Shown: piece by piece, positions 28,945-39,068 of the stretch
Numbering within the stretch: position 1 is the stretch's first letter
How the letters are laid out: each line of letters begins with the position of its first letter
NCBI GenBank assembly: GCA_003116975.1
Contig: BGKB01000096.1
Span: forward strand, 124,001 to 188,000
DNA: 64,000 bases
Reading direction: 5' to 3'
Origin: Aurantiochytrium sp. KH105
Lineage: Eukaryota > Sar > Bigyra > Thraustochytrida > Thraustochytriidae
The notes under the pieces: model-generated
Told to the model about the DNA's origin: nothing
The model's database searches: none
The model's input: only the letters and a program-made list of their open reading frames with translations
Position numbers and translations under genes: made by a program

Positions 28945-31149
28945 ATGCGGGGCCAGCGTAAGGCCGGGGCAGGCGCGCGGCGCGGCGAGGATGTCGCCAT
29001 GGCCAATCCCGAGGAGGTGCTCATGCAGCTGCGGAACCCCGGCGCCTCCGCGCACGCGAAGCGGCGAGAGGCGGCGGCGGGGGCGGAGGAAGAAGTCGCG
29101 CATCACCTCCACCAGCAGCACCAGCAGCACCAGCAGCAGCAACCGCCGCAAAAGCAAAAGCAAAGGCAGACGCAGAAGCAGAGACAGAAACAGCCCAAGC
29201 AAAAGGTGGCCCGGGAGACTGAGCGCCCTGAGGTCGACGTAGGGCTCGGGCTAGAGGACACGCGGCCGGCGAAAAAGTCCGCGACGCAGCGCGGCGCAAA
29301 GGGTAGCAAAATCGCCAAGGCAGCAGCCGGAGAGCCAGGGGAAGAAGATGGTCATCATGGAGGTGCCCAGCTTTTGGTCGAGACAGCCATGCTCCTCGCA
29401 GAGGCGAAGCAAAACGCCACAGCCGAGGCCGACATGGCGCTCGTCAGCCTCGTGGAATCGAATGCCTGGACGCGGCACATGCTCATGAAAGACATTAAAG
29501 CTCTCGACGAATCCATCGAAGACGTCCGCAAGGAACTCGTTGCGGCGCGTCGCAGCCTCACGGACACGCGCAACGACTCGAATCAATGGGCTGAAGGAGA
29601 ACAGGAACACAGCATGGTCATGAACCGTCTCGTAGACAACACTGTCGATGTAATCTCGCGCTTGGCTCGCCTGCGTGAAGATCGGGACGAGAAAGCAAAG
29701 GCGTTGGCCGATACTGAGCGCAAACTTTCGAAAGCGCGTGGCGACAGCGATTTTGGTTCGCAAGAGCTTCAGCCTTCTGTAACATGGCCTGCATTCCAGT
29801 CTCCGCGTCTTCCGGCCAATGCATCGGGTAAGAAGCGCAAACGCAATGAGACCTTCAACTGTCCGGGTCTCGAGTTGCTTGCGAACCGCATCGAGCGGTG
29901 CCTTATTTACGACAAAGAACGACACCTCGCCTATGCCGAGACCGTGGCTCTCTTACATGCCATCAAAGGAGAAAATGTGCGCGCGCAGGGCCTGGTAGAG
30001 GACTATCGACCACCAACGAACAGGTTTGATATCGGGGGTGTCCGCTTTGTGGTCAATGGAAGGATCATATCCATTTATGATGGCAAAAGACAACTGCGGG
30101 TGGACGTTGACAACCTGGTAAGAGTCCTCTCTCCTAAGGCTCACAAATCGGACTGTGCGTATTGCGCGGCCATCTTTCATACGCATGCACGAGACCTCGA
30201 AAACGTTTTTCGAGCTCGCAAAGAACCTGCGTTGCTCGGTATATCCTACGATGGCGACGAGGATGAGGAGGTCGAGAGATCAGCAGAACAGATGAGTACA
30301 GTATCACCAATTGCAAGATTGGCAGAAGGGGGGGCTAAGACGCTCTCTCCACCAGGGGCCGGACCCCAGACGTCTGCAAGTCCAGGCGCGACTGGTGTCG
30401 CCTCAAAGAGTGGCAACAAGAAGAAGGGCGCAGGAAGTCGCGCAACGACCAGCTTCACGAACGGAGCGGGCAGTATCGGCAGTGCCAATGCAAATATTCT
30501 TCTCGAGGCCAACAAAAAAGCTGGAGGGGCTGGCCAAGGAATCGACAAGGATCGAAATTCGGCCTTGGGGACCTCGCAGCCACAACAGATGCACCACATT
30601 TCGTCCTCATCGCCTTTGGCTCGCAATAACAGTCAGGGCAGCGGCTCACCCCTTGCAGGACTCGGTGGGCCTATGGTTTTCGCAACAACGCCAACCGCAG
30701 GAGGTATGAAGGCTCCAAAGGCTGGTGCGCCCAAAAAGGGTACTGGCGTGGCTGCGGAGGATGAGGAAGAAGAAGACGAGGATGGAAACACAAGCAAGAC
30801 TCCTCGCCGCAGAGGCGCAAGGCTCGGAAGCCGCGCGAGAACCTATGACCCAGAGTTTAAAGCCATGGTCTTGGACATGTACGATCAATTGGGCGAGAAC
30901 AAAAGCATGACACACCTTGCTCGTCAGCTTAACATCCCACGCCCAAACATCTCGAAATGGGTCAAACATGCAGACAAGATCCGAGAGTTGGTGCGTTTCC
31001 GTAAGGGTACACGGGAAGCCATCAAAATCGCGCTTGATTCGAATCCTGGTGGGGATGATGCCAATGGCGCCGCGGGGACCTCGACAGGTACCATGAAGAA
31101 GGCATCCGCAAGTCAAAGGTCGGCATCGTCTTCTGGTCCAAAACCATGA
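28945..31149 (+). CDS. Q-rich protein with C-terminal psq/Brinker-like HTH
   Basis: A 734-residue protein. The order is a short basic N terminus, a Q/K-rich tract (about residues 45-95), a helical region (about 140-270), a compact cysteine-containing domain (about 290-420, with FNCPGLELLANRIERCL, RFDIGGVRFVVNGR and SDCAYCAAIFHTH) that I do not recognise, a disordered S/G/A-rich stretch, and a C-terminal helix-turn-helix at about 634-684. The HTH (YDPEFKAMVLDMY, then MTHLARQLNIPRPNISKWVK) resembles the Psq/Brinker/transposase class of DNA-binding domains, so a nuclear DNA-binding role is likely. The upstream GTG-started extension is ignored. The first in-frame ATG is 28945; the second, at 28999, has a better context (GCCATGG) and may be the true start, giving 716 residues. 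Confidence 0.75.
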   Translation: MRGQRKAGAGARRGEDVAMANPEEVLMQLRNPGASAHAKRREAAAGAEEEVAHHLHQQHQQHQQQQPPQKQKQRQTQKQRQKQPKQKVARETERPEVDVGLGLEDTRPAKKSATQRGAKGSKIAKAAAGEPGEEDGHHGGAQLLVETAMLLAEAKQNATAEADMALVSLVESNAWTRHMLMKDIKALDESIEDVRKELVAARRSLTDTRNDSNQWAEGEQEHSMVMNRLVDNTVDVISRLARLREDRDEKAKALADTERKLSKARGDSDFGSQELQPSVTWPAFQSPRLPANASGKKRKRNETFNCPGLELLANRIERCLIYDKERHLAYAETVALLHAIKGENVRAQGLVEDYRPPTNRFDIGGVRFVVNGRIISIYDGKRQLRVDVDNLVRVLSPKAHKSDCAYCAAIFHTHARDLENVFRARKEPALLGISYDGDEDEEVERSAEQMSTVSPIARLAEGGAKTLSPPGAGPQTSASPGATGVASKSGNKKKGAGSRATTSFTNGAGSIGSANANILLEANKKAGGAGQGIDKDRNSALGTSQPQQMHHISSSSPLARNNSQGSGSPLAGLGGPMVFATTPTAGGMKAPKAGAPKKGTGVAAEDEEEEDEDGNTSKTPRRRGARLGSRARTYDPEFKAMVLDMYDQLGENKSMTHLARQLNIPRPNISKWVKHADKIRELVRFRKGTREAIKIALDSNPGGDDANGAAGTSTGTMKKASASQRSASSSGPKP

Positions 31150-31599
31150 CACGTCAAAGCTAGGCATGGCCTACGCCCTAGACTAAGTCTAATTATTAAA
31201 GTCTTTCTTTTCTATTTTCTTTTTGCTTTAGGTGCTCGCTTTCAGCGTTGACGAGACCAATCGCTGTCGTTTTTCAAAAAAAAAAAGAAAAAAAAAAAAG
31301 AATGCACGCTGTAAAAAAAACAACAAAAAAAACAAGTACGCTTGCTCATCACAACGGAATGGGAATCGAACAAAGATTTAGCGCAGCAAATCAGTCAGAA
31401 AAGAAGTCGCCGCCCGGGAAGAAAAGAATAAAAAGAAAACTTCGCTCAAAGGAAAGTGAAATATTAGCACCGGATATTTTCAAAATCGCCATTGAGTAGT
31501 GCAAAGAAGCTGAAAAGCAGGAGAATATTCTTCGCGAATTGTGTGTTTTTGTATGACGTTGTACGCGCCGCTGCAATCTGCATATTTGCAAAAAGGTCG
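31150..31599. other. Intergenic between convergent genes
   Basis: AT-rich 3' flank with poly-A and poly-T runs, including (A)n near 31278-31300 and 31313-31335. No gene is seen. Confidence 0.5.
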
Positions 31600-34500
31600 C
31601 TAAGCCGACTTCTCTTCGCAAGAGACGTCCTCGTAGCTTTTTCGATTCGCAGCCAAATTGGTAAGCAAGCTGTCGTCAATTTCGGGAAAGTAGGTGGTCA
31701 TCACACGCCATGTAGGCTCAACGACGTAATCAATAAAACCAATTTGTACCTTGGCCTCAATTTCTGGATTGTCGAGATTTTGCATGTGCGGGGTGAGAGG
31801 AAGGTGCAGTTTTGCTTCGTCTTCGGCTTGATCACGAAATTCTTGAAGAACTAGATCAGCCCAACGGCGCGCGAGATGAGGTGGTGCCGTTTGTGCGCCA
31901 ATATCGCAGGCGTGCAGCAGGAAGATAGTGAGCGTCTGACGATGCGAAGCACTTTCGCGGAGTGAGCTGACCGGTCTTTGGTCCTCAACAATGGCGCTCA
32001 TGTCCGTGAGTACTCGGGCATGAAACTTCATGTCGGTGGAAAGAATCTGTTCAATGATGAGACGGCGCATATCGCGAAATTTGAGCTTGGACACATTGCA
32101 AAGAAGATCGGTGCCATCGGTCAAAAGAACTTCGAAAGCAACGGCGGAATGGTAGTTTTCGAGAACCGAGGCGTCATTGTACTGGACAGCCAATTTCGAC
32201 ATGGAGCGACATTCAAAGTCATTTGTGCGACCAGTATGACCCACATCGTGGCATATTGCAGAGACCATGAGCGTGAGGATATCGTGGTAGTGCAGACCGT
32301 CTGCGGCACTCGAGCGAAGCATAAGCGCATAGGCCTGCTGGAAAACGTGTGCAGCGTGGCGCCAGTTGTGGTACGGGTTGTCGAGGTAGCGCTTGCGGAT
32401 GGCTTCGACAAAGGCATGTAGCTTTCCATCCTCAATGTTAAACTTTTGGCACAGGCCAAGACAGTAAATGGCGGAGGCGACATCTTCGACAAGCTCCTGT
32501 TCTGACCGCGAGAAGATATCAAAGTGCCAGCGACCAAAGTTTTCTGCACTGCGTTCGTTGAAGATCTCAACGTGTCGTTCTACAAGAGCAAGAAAGCAGG
32601 TGTTGGAAGGAAACGGTTTCGACACGAGATAGTCCCTAAAATTCTCGTCAATGATGCTTTGCAGCACGCCGTCGCTATTTCCCACGGACCAACGCCGGGA
32701 GCGCCTTCCGTCGCTCCTGCGCTTCTCCTTGACGACGCGCATAAATTTGCCAATCGCCTTGAAGGCAGTCCGGTATTGCTCGGCCTCTTTGGTGAGAAGC
32801 GAGGTGTACTCTTCCTCTTCTGTTTCAGTCGTTTGGTCCTGAAGCAGTGAGCGCAGCACGCTTGATGACTCGCTACTCGCAATGGCCTTGTCGTACTGAA
32901 AGTTCACCGCTCGCGAATTCATGGCTTGTGTGATGCGCGCACAGACAAGGTTGCAAACCTTGAGGTCAAAGTTGGTAAAGTAAGTCACTTTCGTGGAGCG
33001 TGCGGTCTCGGCATGAAAGTCATGCCGTTTGTTCCCTGGGCAACTTTTATCATCACACGTGAGGCCTTGCATGCACTTTGCGCATTCACGCTTGGACTTT
33101 GTCGAATCCTGCGATGGAGCTTCCGGGATGGCTGTTTGCGCGACGTTAGCGCTTGTCTCCGCGGATCGCGCACGGTGTACGCGAAGACCCGTGTGACTTC
33201 GGTTAAGGCGAAGGCGCTGCGAAATGCTCGGCGATCTCTTCTGCATCCTCATTTGGAATTCTTCCGGAAGTGCGGGGAGGCGACGCTGCTCCTTGGTGGT
33301 GGCAAGCTTATTGACGAGCTGGAGAACGCCAAAGATCTTGTTCTTTGATATGACAGGCACGGTAAGCACGGACCGCATAGGCGAGCCTTGGGATGGGTCC
33401 CATGTGGGCTGAAAGCGCGCGTCGCGGTACACATCCCGAAGGTTTAGGGACTTCTCATGTTCAGCCACCCATCCAGCGATACCTTCGCTGTAAGACTCGA
33501 GGCGACCTCGCTTGTCTGGCTCCGAGGAATAAATGCAGAACAAGTCACGACGTGCGTGGTCGCAGAGATGCAAGGTGACTCGCTCTGCGTCCGAGACAGT
33601 TTGCAAGAGCTGGAGAACGTCCTCGATGAGGGTCTTGGAGTCTCGCTGGCTACAGACGGCGTGAGCAACTTGGGAGAATCGCTCCATTTGGACTTTGTTG
33701 GCGGCCATCTTTTGCTCATGCCGCAAAAGCTTGGAGATGTAGCGGATATGCTTACCGATACGAGTGGCCATGACCTCGTCAGAGCGCGAGAAACCACTCG
33801 GGCTCAGTTCTGAGCCTGGACCATACTTGAGCCGGTTGATGAATTGCACAACAGTGTGAGAACGGCGCTGCGGCTGATTGGTCTCAATGGGAATCGAAAT
33901 GATCGATCTGACTCCACGTTCTAGTTGGTCAGTGAAATAGGGCTGTGGTCGTCCCATGTCATTGAGGAGGTGAGCTTTGCCAATAAAGACGGAGTGCTTG
34001 GCGAGGCAGGAATCAAAGACGAGCTTGTGGGTGAGGAGGTCCCAGACGGAGTCAAGCTCCTCGTCGATTTGTAGCACGCGAATACGCTGGACAGGAAGCG
34101 CATCTTTGGCCTGACGCAGCGTCGTGCTCAGGTCAATGGAGAACCCCTGATAGCTGTTATTTCTTCCAAGTCCGATTCGTGGACGATCTAGGTTTTCGGA
34201 ACCCGTTCTATCCACGAGACTAGTGTTGGGAAGAAGTTTGAGAGAGGAATTTTTGTGCCCTCGAAGCTTGTGGCTTTTGGTGTGGGGCCCGGAGCCGCTG
34301 CCCTGAGATCCCATGCTGGGTCCGGCGTCCGACATGAGGGCCACGAGCTTCTCCAGCATGAAGCATTCATTGTCGAGTTTCAATATAACCTCTTCCTTTT
34401 CACATTCGCTTGCGCCTCGAACCAAGGTGCGCAGTATGCTTTCGTTGGTGAGGAGCTGGCTGCGCAACCATCGCATGTGTTGCAAGACAGATACACCACT

Positions 34501-34881
34501 ATTGTCGTCCCCTTCTGCGACAAGAACGTCCGCAGTAACTTTTTGTGTCACGACACGACGTGGTGAAGGCACTTCGGCATCGTGACGGTGCGCAAGGGGC
34601 CGCATGCCTAGCAAAAGTGAGTTTTCGTGCTTGGACACTTCGCTTTCGGGTACACTCGAGTAGCTTAGCCTTCGCTCGGTCTGGCGACTGGGTTCTGCAA
34701 AGGTTGAGTCTCTGGCAGAGTTGGAATGACGCATGACAGGTTCTTCTTTGTAGGAAGGCGAAATCGATTGTTCGATTTCAATCTTTTGCTTGTGTCTAGT
34801 TGCTGCAGAGAGCAGGAGGTCGCCGCCGCTTCTAGACCTCGTGCTCATGTTCTTCATATCCCACATCTTGTTGTGCTCCAT
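31600..34881 (-). CDS. GAF-GAF 3',5'-cyclic nucleotide phosphodiesterase
   Basis: A 1093-residue enzyme. Two GAF domains lie at roughly 260-370 and 410-545 (for example GRLESYSEGIAGWVAEHEKS and VLTVPVISKNKIFGVLQLVNKL). The C-terminal class I phosphodiesterase domain spans about 760-1080. Visible catalytic residues are the general acid His838 and metal ligand His842 (HNWRHAAHV), His878-Asp879 in HDVGHTGRTN (the HDxxHx4N signature), Asp993 (HACDIGAQ), and the purine-clamp glutamine Gln1046 (QIGFIDYVVEPTW). It hydrolyses cAMP and/or cGMP; which one cannot be read from the sequence. The GAF pair suggests allosteric control, as in mammalian PDE2/5/6/11. No membrane span is visible. The ATG at 34879-34881 is the first in frame. 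Confidence 0.93.
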   Translation of the reverse strand: MEHNKMWDMKNMSTRSRSGGDLLLSAATRHKQKIEIEQSISPSYKEEPVMRHSNSARDSTFAEPSRQTERRLSYSSVPESEVSKHENSLLLGMRPLAHRHDAEVPSPRRVVTQKVTADVLVAEGDDNSGVSVLQHMRWLRSQLLTNESILRTLVRGASECEKEEVILKLDNECFMLEKLVALMSDAGPSMGSQGSGSGPHTKSHKLRGHKNSSLKLLPNTSLVDRTGSENLDRPRIGLGRNNSYQGFSIDLSTTLRQAKDALPVQRIRVLQIDEELDSVWDLLTHKLVFDSCLAKHSVFIGKAHLLNDMGRPQPYFTDQLERGVRSIISIPIETNQPQRRSHTVVQFINRLKYGPGSELSPSGFSRSDEVMATRIGKHIRYISKLLRHEQKMAANKVQMERFSQVAHAVCSQRDSKTLIEDVLQLLQTVSDAERVTLHLCDHARRDLFCIYSSEPDKRGRLESYSEGIAGWVAEHEKSLNLRDVYRDARFQPTWDPSQGSPMRSVLTVPVISKNKIFGVLQLVNKLATTKEQRRLPALPEEFQMRMQKRSPSISQRLRLNRSHTGLRVHRARSAETSANVAQTAIPEAPSQDSTKSKRECAKCMQGLTCDDKSCPGNKRHDFHAETARSTKVTYFTNFDLKVCNLVCARITQAMNSRAVNFQYDKAIASSESSSVLRSLLQDQTTETEEEEYTSLLTKEAEQYRTAFKAIGKFMRVVKEKRRSDGRRSRRWSVGNSDGVLQSIIDENFRDYLVSKPFPSNTCFLALVERHVEIFNERSAENFGRWHFDIFSRSEQELVEDVASAIYCLGLCQKFNIEDGKLHAFVEAIRKRYLDNPYHNWRHAAHVFQQAYALMLRSSAADGLHYHDILTLMVSAICHDVGHTGRTNDFECRSMSKLAVQYNDASVLENYHSAVAFEVLLTDGTDLLCNVSKLKFRDMRRLIIEQILSTDMKFHARVLTDMSAIVEDQRPVSSLRESASHRQTLTIFLLHACDIGAQTAPPHLARRWADLVLQEFRDQAEDEAKLHLPLTPHMQNLDNPEIEAKVQIGFIDYVVEPTWRVMTTYFPEIDDSLLTNLAANRKSYEDVSCEEKSA

Positions 34882-35794
34882 CGCTCCTTTATTGTTGTGT
34901 TTCGAAGAAATCTAGGCCTCGTGTGCCGTACGTGCCAACGCTCGAGGCAGGCTTCGTGCGTCAGTACAATGAACCCAATGCCCAAAGTGTCTCAAGGTCT
35001 TTCGAGCGCGACCAGCTGAGAGACTTGCACGTGTCTATGAGCGAGCGGCGCGTATCACGCGCAAGGAGCACGCTCGATGCTCGCTGGCTGCGTCGCGCGC
35101 GCGCCCTCCAAATAGGGTTTCTTTGTTTAGCTCATTTCGTGCTTGACGTTTCGCCTGCCTGATGATCGATTGTTTTTACAAAAAGAGGTGTTCATCGGTA
35201 CAGGGAAAAGGGGAAAACATTTGCTTTCCTTTCCCCTTTTCTCCCTTTTTGTCTGTTTTTTTAAAAATTGGCCTGGAAGCTTGAAGGAAATCGTAAACGT
35301 ACACTCGTGTGCCCAGCCGAAGATGTGTGCGCCAGTCTCCCTCCCTGCCTTGCTGTCTGTGCTGAGACGATGCCGTTTGAAGCAAGAATTTACAAAAGCA
35401 AAGGCTAGGACATGCTTTGTTGTCAGTGGCGACGCTGCCACTGCCACTGTGCCTCTGCAGTGGAAACTTGAACTACAGTCGCAAAAACGTAACGGCTATA
35501 TCTGTAGATATGAAGGATTTGCCTGCTTACAAGTGCAAAATTGATCGTCAACGCTGCCTTTGCAAGTCATACCGTCACGGAGATTGGCCGCATTTGATCA
35601 CAGTGGACACCGCACTGACAATAATTGTGAACTAATTTGCTAGCACACATACAACAGTACGCTCGCGATCGGGGAGAAAAATCGAGACATCGCTCAAAAC
35701 CATGCTTGCTATACACTTATTGGAAAAAAAACAACCAACGGATCCCTCGTTTGACTGGTAAAGAGAGGTGGAAAGAGGAAGAAAGAAAGATGTC
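34882..35794. other. Intergenic, no supported gene
   Basis: This separates two minus-strand genes. It contains the promoter of the phosphodiesterase gene and the 3' flank of the dioxygenase gene. The only notable pattern is an imperfect inverted repeat of GGGGAAAAG-type sequence near 35210-35240. Confidence 0.5.
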
Positions 35795-38113
35795 TTACAG
35801 GAGGATCTGCATTATGTAGCAGGGCTCGGTTGCAACGTTGCGAAAAGAGGTCTCGAGAAGATTGGAAACGTAGACGGCAGTGCGCGATGTCAGCGTTGTG
35901 GAGTGGACCTCGGTACCCTCGAGAAACTGGGAGTGGAGAACCTCGCCCGAGAGAATCTTGATCCAAGAGCAGGTCTCGGGACGCTGGCGCGGGGTCTGCG
36001 TGAGCGGATCAATGCGTCGCAGCACGAGCTTGAAGTTGCTGCCGCGAGAAATGAGAATCTGGGAAGGTGACCCTGAGGATGCCTCGACAAACTCATGCCA
36101 CTCATCGCGATTGATGTGCATGCGATCAAGCGCTCGAAGAACGTGACGGTGGGCGGCCTCGTCACGCACACCGCGAATGACAATGAAACGCGAGAGCGCA
36201 TTGAGATTCGTAAAGACGTTCGGGTCCTTTTCCTGCTCGAAAAAGGAAAGAAGCTCGTCGACTCGGCCGTCTTCAACGTCATCGCTGAAGCTTCCGCCAA
36301 CCGAACGAGATCGTTGGATGACTTTGTCGCAAATGGAAATGGGGTCCGCGCAGCGCGTGCGCTTTGTAGAAGTCGCGGAGTGCACGACGGGAATAACGCG
36401 GTCCACACCAGCGCTATCGAGATAGGCCATTTGTACAAATGGAGGAGAGTAGAGATGCAAGGTTACCGCGGGGTCGTTCTCACTCTCGTTTTGAAGCATG
36501 TGCATGCCCTTGAAAAGGTTGCAGTCGATATTGTCGCCCTCTGAGAAGGTGAGCGTCTGGTCCAGCTTGGGGTTGGCCGAGGTTCCAGAGTAACGCTTGA
36601 GCACAATTGACCCGCGCAAGACTTTAACCCAGCTGCATACCTTTGTGCCATGGGTGTGGATTGGCGTGCCTTGACCTGTGTTCCAGCACAGGACCATGAG
36701 AGAAAAGTCGGCTTCAAGCGCAGCGAGCGAGCGCGTGTAACGGTAGGCGTCAAAGTGGACGAACTCGGTCCACTCACGCTCCTTGAGAACAAGGCGTTCG
36801 ACAAGGCGCCCGACCATGTCGCAATTGTCGCTGTTGACGGCTTCGCGCACGCGCTCATAAAACTCGGTGAGCTCGAGACTTTGCGCAGACCACGGGAACG
36901 GGTTACTGGGGATGCGCGCAGTTGCCATGGAGCCTGTGCTCTGTGCGCCGGTCTTGACGTCGAAGAGCCGGCAAAGGACGTAGGGCGGAGCGTAGACGTG
37001 CAGAGACACGGAGACTTGGTCTGGGTTGGGGTTGCCCATGCTATGGACGCCCTGCGTGTCGTTAATGTAGCAAGTTTCCTGCGCACCGAGGGTGAGATCG
37101 CGAATTACGCGCGGCGGGGCGTCCGGGTCAGAAGCCGTGTCGTAGCGAATCTCGCGCACTTGGCCTTGGAGGACCTTGACCCAGCAAGAGCTGCCGGCAT
37201 GGTCGTGGATCGGCGACATTTGCCCCTTGTCCCAGCAGAGGATGAGCACGGTGAACTTGGCGCGCCCATCGTCGCTCGGGACGTCGTAGCCGACGAGATT
37301 ACGCGTGTAGGCTTTGTTGTGGAAGCGTAAATAGCGCGCGTACTCGGACTCATTGATGCGCACGGCGGAGAGGAGAGCGCTGATTCGAGCAATGTGCTCC
37401 TCGCTGTGCACCTCGCCTTGCGCGATGGTCTCGATCTCGTGGTGGAGAAGCTCAATGAGGTCGCGAAAGTTCGTATAGAGGCGAAGCGACTTTTGGCACA
37501 CGTTTTGACCCTTTTGGCGGCCGACGATGCGCGAGACAGAGGCGCCGCGCTCTGCGTCAGTGACCGAGTGCACGCCCTGGCACAGAACGAGCTTGCGGTT
37601 GGACGTGCATCCACACTTTGTTGGATGGCAGACCATGTTGCCAACCTCGGTCTGATACACGTGCACGGAGAGCGCGCCCGGCTCGCCGGTGACTTCAACG
37701 TGGTCTGCTCCCTCGAGGGGCACACCGTCGTTCGCGATGGGGGAATCGTTCACGTGCACCTTGCCTTCAACAGTCCAGCTCCACACGCGCTCGCAGACGT
37801 GCGCATGGCCGTACTTGGCGAGATTGTCTCCCCAGCGGATCACCACAACGCTCAGTTGCGGGTTCTGAAAGACGAGACTGACTTGGCCGGCATTGTCCAT
37901 CCAGGGCTCCACGCCGCCTCGCGTGGGGCCTGCGAACCACTCGAGCAGGAACTCGCCGACGTCGCGCGTGCCGTGCGAGGCCGTCCACTTGGCGAGGCCG
38001 TCCGCCAGCGTCTCCGTCGCCGCGGCGTCCCCGTCCTCGCCGCCCGCTGGCGCAGCCGTTCTGGCCATCTTGGCGGGCCGCGCCGCCTCCGCCTCCGCCG
38101 CCACGAGCACCAT
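35795..38113 (-). CDS. Four-module cysteine dioxygenase (CDO1-type cupins)
   Basis: A 772-residue protein with four tandem CDO-type cupin modules; ordinary CDO is one module of about 200 residues that oxidises cysteine to cysteine sulfinate. Modules 2 and 3 keep the whole active site. Module 2 has Arg271, His303, His305, Cys310, His357, His372 and Tyr374 (SPIHDHAGSSCWVKVL, then INDTQGVHSMGN, then LHVYAPPY). Module 3 has Arg461, His486, His488, Cys493, His538, His553 and Tyr555 (TPIHTHGTKVCSWVKVL, then LFKGMHML, then LHLYSPPF). These match mammalian Arg60, His86, His88, Cys93, His140, His155 and Tyr157. Module 1 is short but keeps three histidines (His103, His105, His138) and Tyr153, and lacks the crosslink cysteine. 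Module 4 (about 615-772) has lost all the histidines but keeps ETCSWIKILSGEV. The ATG at 38111-38113 is first in frame; Met16 is an alternative. Confidence 0.9.
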   Translation of the reverse strand: MVLVAAEAEAARPAKMARTAAPAGGEDGDAAATETLADGLAKWTASHGTRDVGEFLLEWFAGPTRGGVEPWMDNAGQVSLVFQNPQLSVVVIRWGDNLAKYGHAHVCERVWSWTVEGKVHVNDSPIANDGVPLEGADHVEVTGEPGALSVHVYQTEVGNMVCHPTKCGCTSNRKLVLCQGVHSVTDAERGASVSRIVGRQKGQNVCQKSLRLYTNFRDLIELLHHEIETIAQGEVHSEEHIARISALLSAVRINESEYARYLRFHNKAYTRNLVGYDVPSDDGRAKFTVLILCWDKGQMSPIHDHAGSSCWVKVLQGQVREIRYDTASDPDAPPRVIRDLTLGAQETCYINDTQGVHSMGNPNPDQVSVSLHVYAPPYVLCRLFDVKTGAQSTGSMATARIPSNPFPWSAQSLELTEFYERVREAVNSDNCDMVGRLVERLVLKEREWTEFVHFDAYRYTRSLAALEADFSLMVLCWNTGQGTPIHTHGTKVCSWVKVLRGSIVLKRYSGTSANPKLDQTLTFSEGDNIDCNLFKGMHMLQNESENDPAVTLHLYSPPFVQMAYLDSAGVDRVIPVVHSATSTKRTRCADPISICDKVIQRSRSVGGSFSDDVEDGRVDELLSFFEQEKDPNVFTNLNALSRFIVIRGVRDEAAHRHVLRALDRMHINRDEWHEFVEASSGSPSQILISRGSNFKLVLRRIDPLTQTPRQRPETCSWIKILSGEVLHSQFLEGTEVHSTTLTSRTAVYVSNLLETSFRNVATEPCYIMQILL

Positions 38114-38690
38114 CGCTCGCTCCCGCTCCGCCGCCCGCCTTCCTCCCTTGCTCCCTCCCTCCCTCCGCGCCGCCCGACGGCCTCGCGCGCGACGTCGCCG
38201 TCCTCGGAGACGGCCTCCGCGGAGTTTTTCCTGCCGGCCTCGCGCGCTTTTTCGGTTCTGCGCGGTCGGTCAGGGCGCACCGGCTCAGCCCGACTGCGAT
38301 CAGCGACAGTGAGAGCGGCACAACGCAAAAGGCGACGCCGCCGCCAGTGCACCGCGGCAGCAACCAACACAACGTCTGCAGCGCGATCGATGCAGCGCTG
38401 GCAGCGGAATCAGCAGCGCAGAGCTCTTCTCGTCTCGTCGCGTCGAGCTCGACTCCGGCCGCGCTCGCGGGGCTGCGCCAGCACCGAGGAGGCGCGGAGG
38501 AGGAGGAGGAGGTATCGCGGCAGCCTGCGGCTGGCTGGCCGGGGACGGCCGGGGACGCGGGGGATGTGCGCGCGCAGGAAATGGCCGCTGGGAGGGGCGC
38601 AGAGAGGGTTCATATGTGCGGAGGGGGAGACGTCGCACAACCGATTCGGACACATGGTGATGAGCACCAATCCGGAGCTTGCGAGCTCTT
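38114..38690. other. Dioxygenase promoter and tRNA upstream region
   Basis: GC-rich DNA upstream of the dioxygenase gene on the minus strand. From 38644 onwards it contains the conserved box that precedes the tRNA-Asp genes. No gene is seen. Confidence 0.5.
38644..38677 (+). promoter_or_regulatory. Conserved 34 bp box upstream of tRNA-Asp
   Basis: The box starts ATTCGGACACATGGTGATGA and ends GCACCAATCCGGAG, 13 bases before the tRNA. It recurs at 41041, 46509/10 and 47163 (minus) with one or two changes, while the DNA further upstream differs. It contains a TGGTG/CACCA hairpin. Confidence 0.6.
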
Positions 38691-38762
38691 TCCGAGATAG
38701 TATAACGGCCAGTATACCCGCCTGTCACGCGGGTGATCCGGGTTCGATTCCCGGTTTCGGAA
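38691..38762 (+). tRNA. tRNA-Asp (GUC), copy 1
   Basis: 72 bases that fold as a complete cloverleaf. The acceptor stem is TCCGAGA with TTTCGGA, T8 A9 are present, the D stem contains G10-T25, the anticodon stem is CCCGC/GCGGG with loop CTGTCAC, and the T arm is CCGGG-TTCGATT-CCCGG. The anticodon GUC at 34-36 with C38 marks it as Asp. The discriminator base 73 is A, not the usual G. A T run directly downstream is a Pol III terminator. The copy ends just before an assembly gap. Confidence 0.95.
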
Positions 38763-38771
38763 TGTTTTTTT

Positions 38772-39062
38772 NNNNNNNNNNNNNNNNNNNNNNNNNNNNN
38801 NNNNNNNNNNNNNNNNNNNNNNNNNNNNNNNNNNNNNNNNNNNNNNNNNNNNNNNNNNNNNNNNNNNNNNNNNNNNNNNNNNNNNNNNNNNNNNNNNNNN
38901 NNNNNNNNNNNNNNNNNNNNNNNNNNNNNNNNNNNNNNNNNNNNNNNNNNNNNNNNNNNNNNNNNNNNNNNNNNNNNNNNNNNNNNNNNNNNNNNNNNNN
39001 NNNNNNNNNNNNNNNNNNNNNNNNNNNNNNNNNNNNNNNNNNNNNNNNNNNNNNNNNNNNNN
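38772..39062. other. Assembly gap (291 N)
   Basis: Unknown bases lie between two identical tRNA-Asp copies, so the gap probably reflects a collapsed or unresolved tandem tRNA repeat. Its true length is unknown. Confidence 0.95.
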
Positions 39063-39068
39063 GCTCTT

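Noticed and set aside
38655-38665. GTGATGA in the tRNA upstream box resembles a C box of a C/D snoRNA
   Set aside because: No D box (CTGA) occurs between it and the tRNA in any copy, and there is no terminal stem, so a tRNA-linked snoRNA is not supported.
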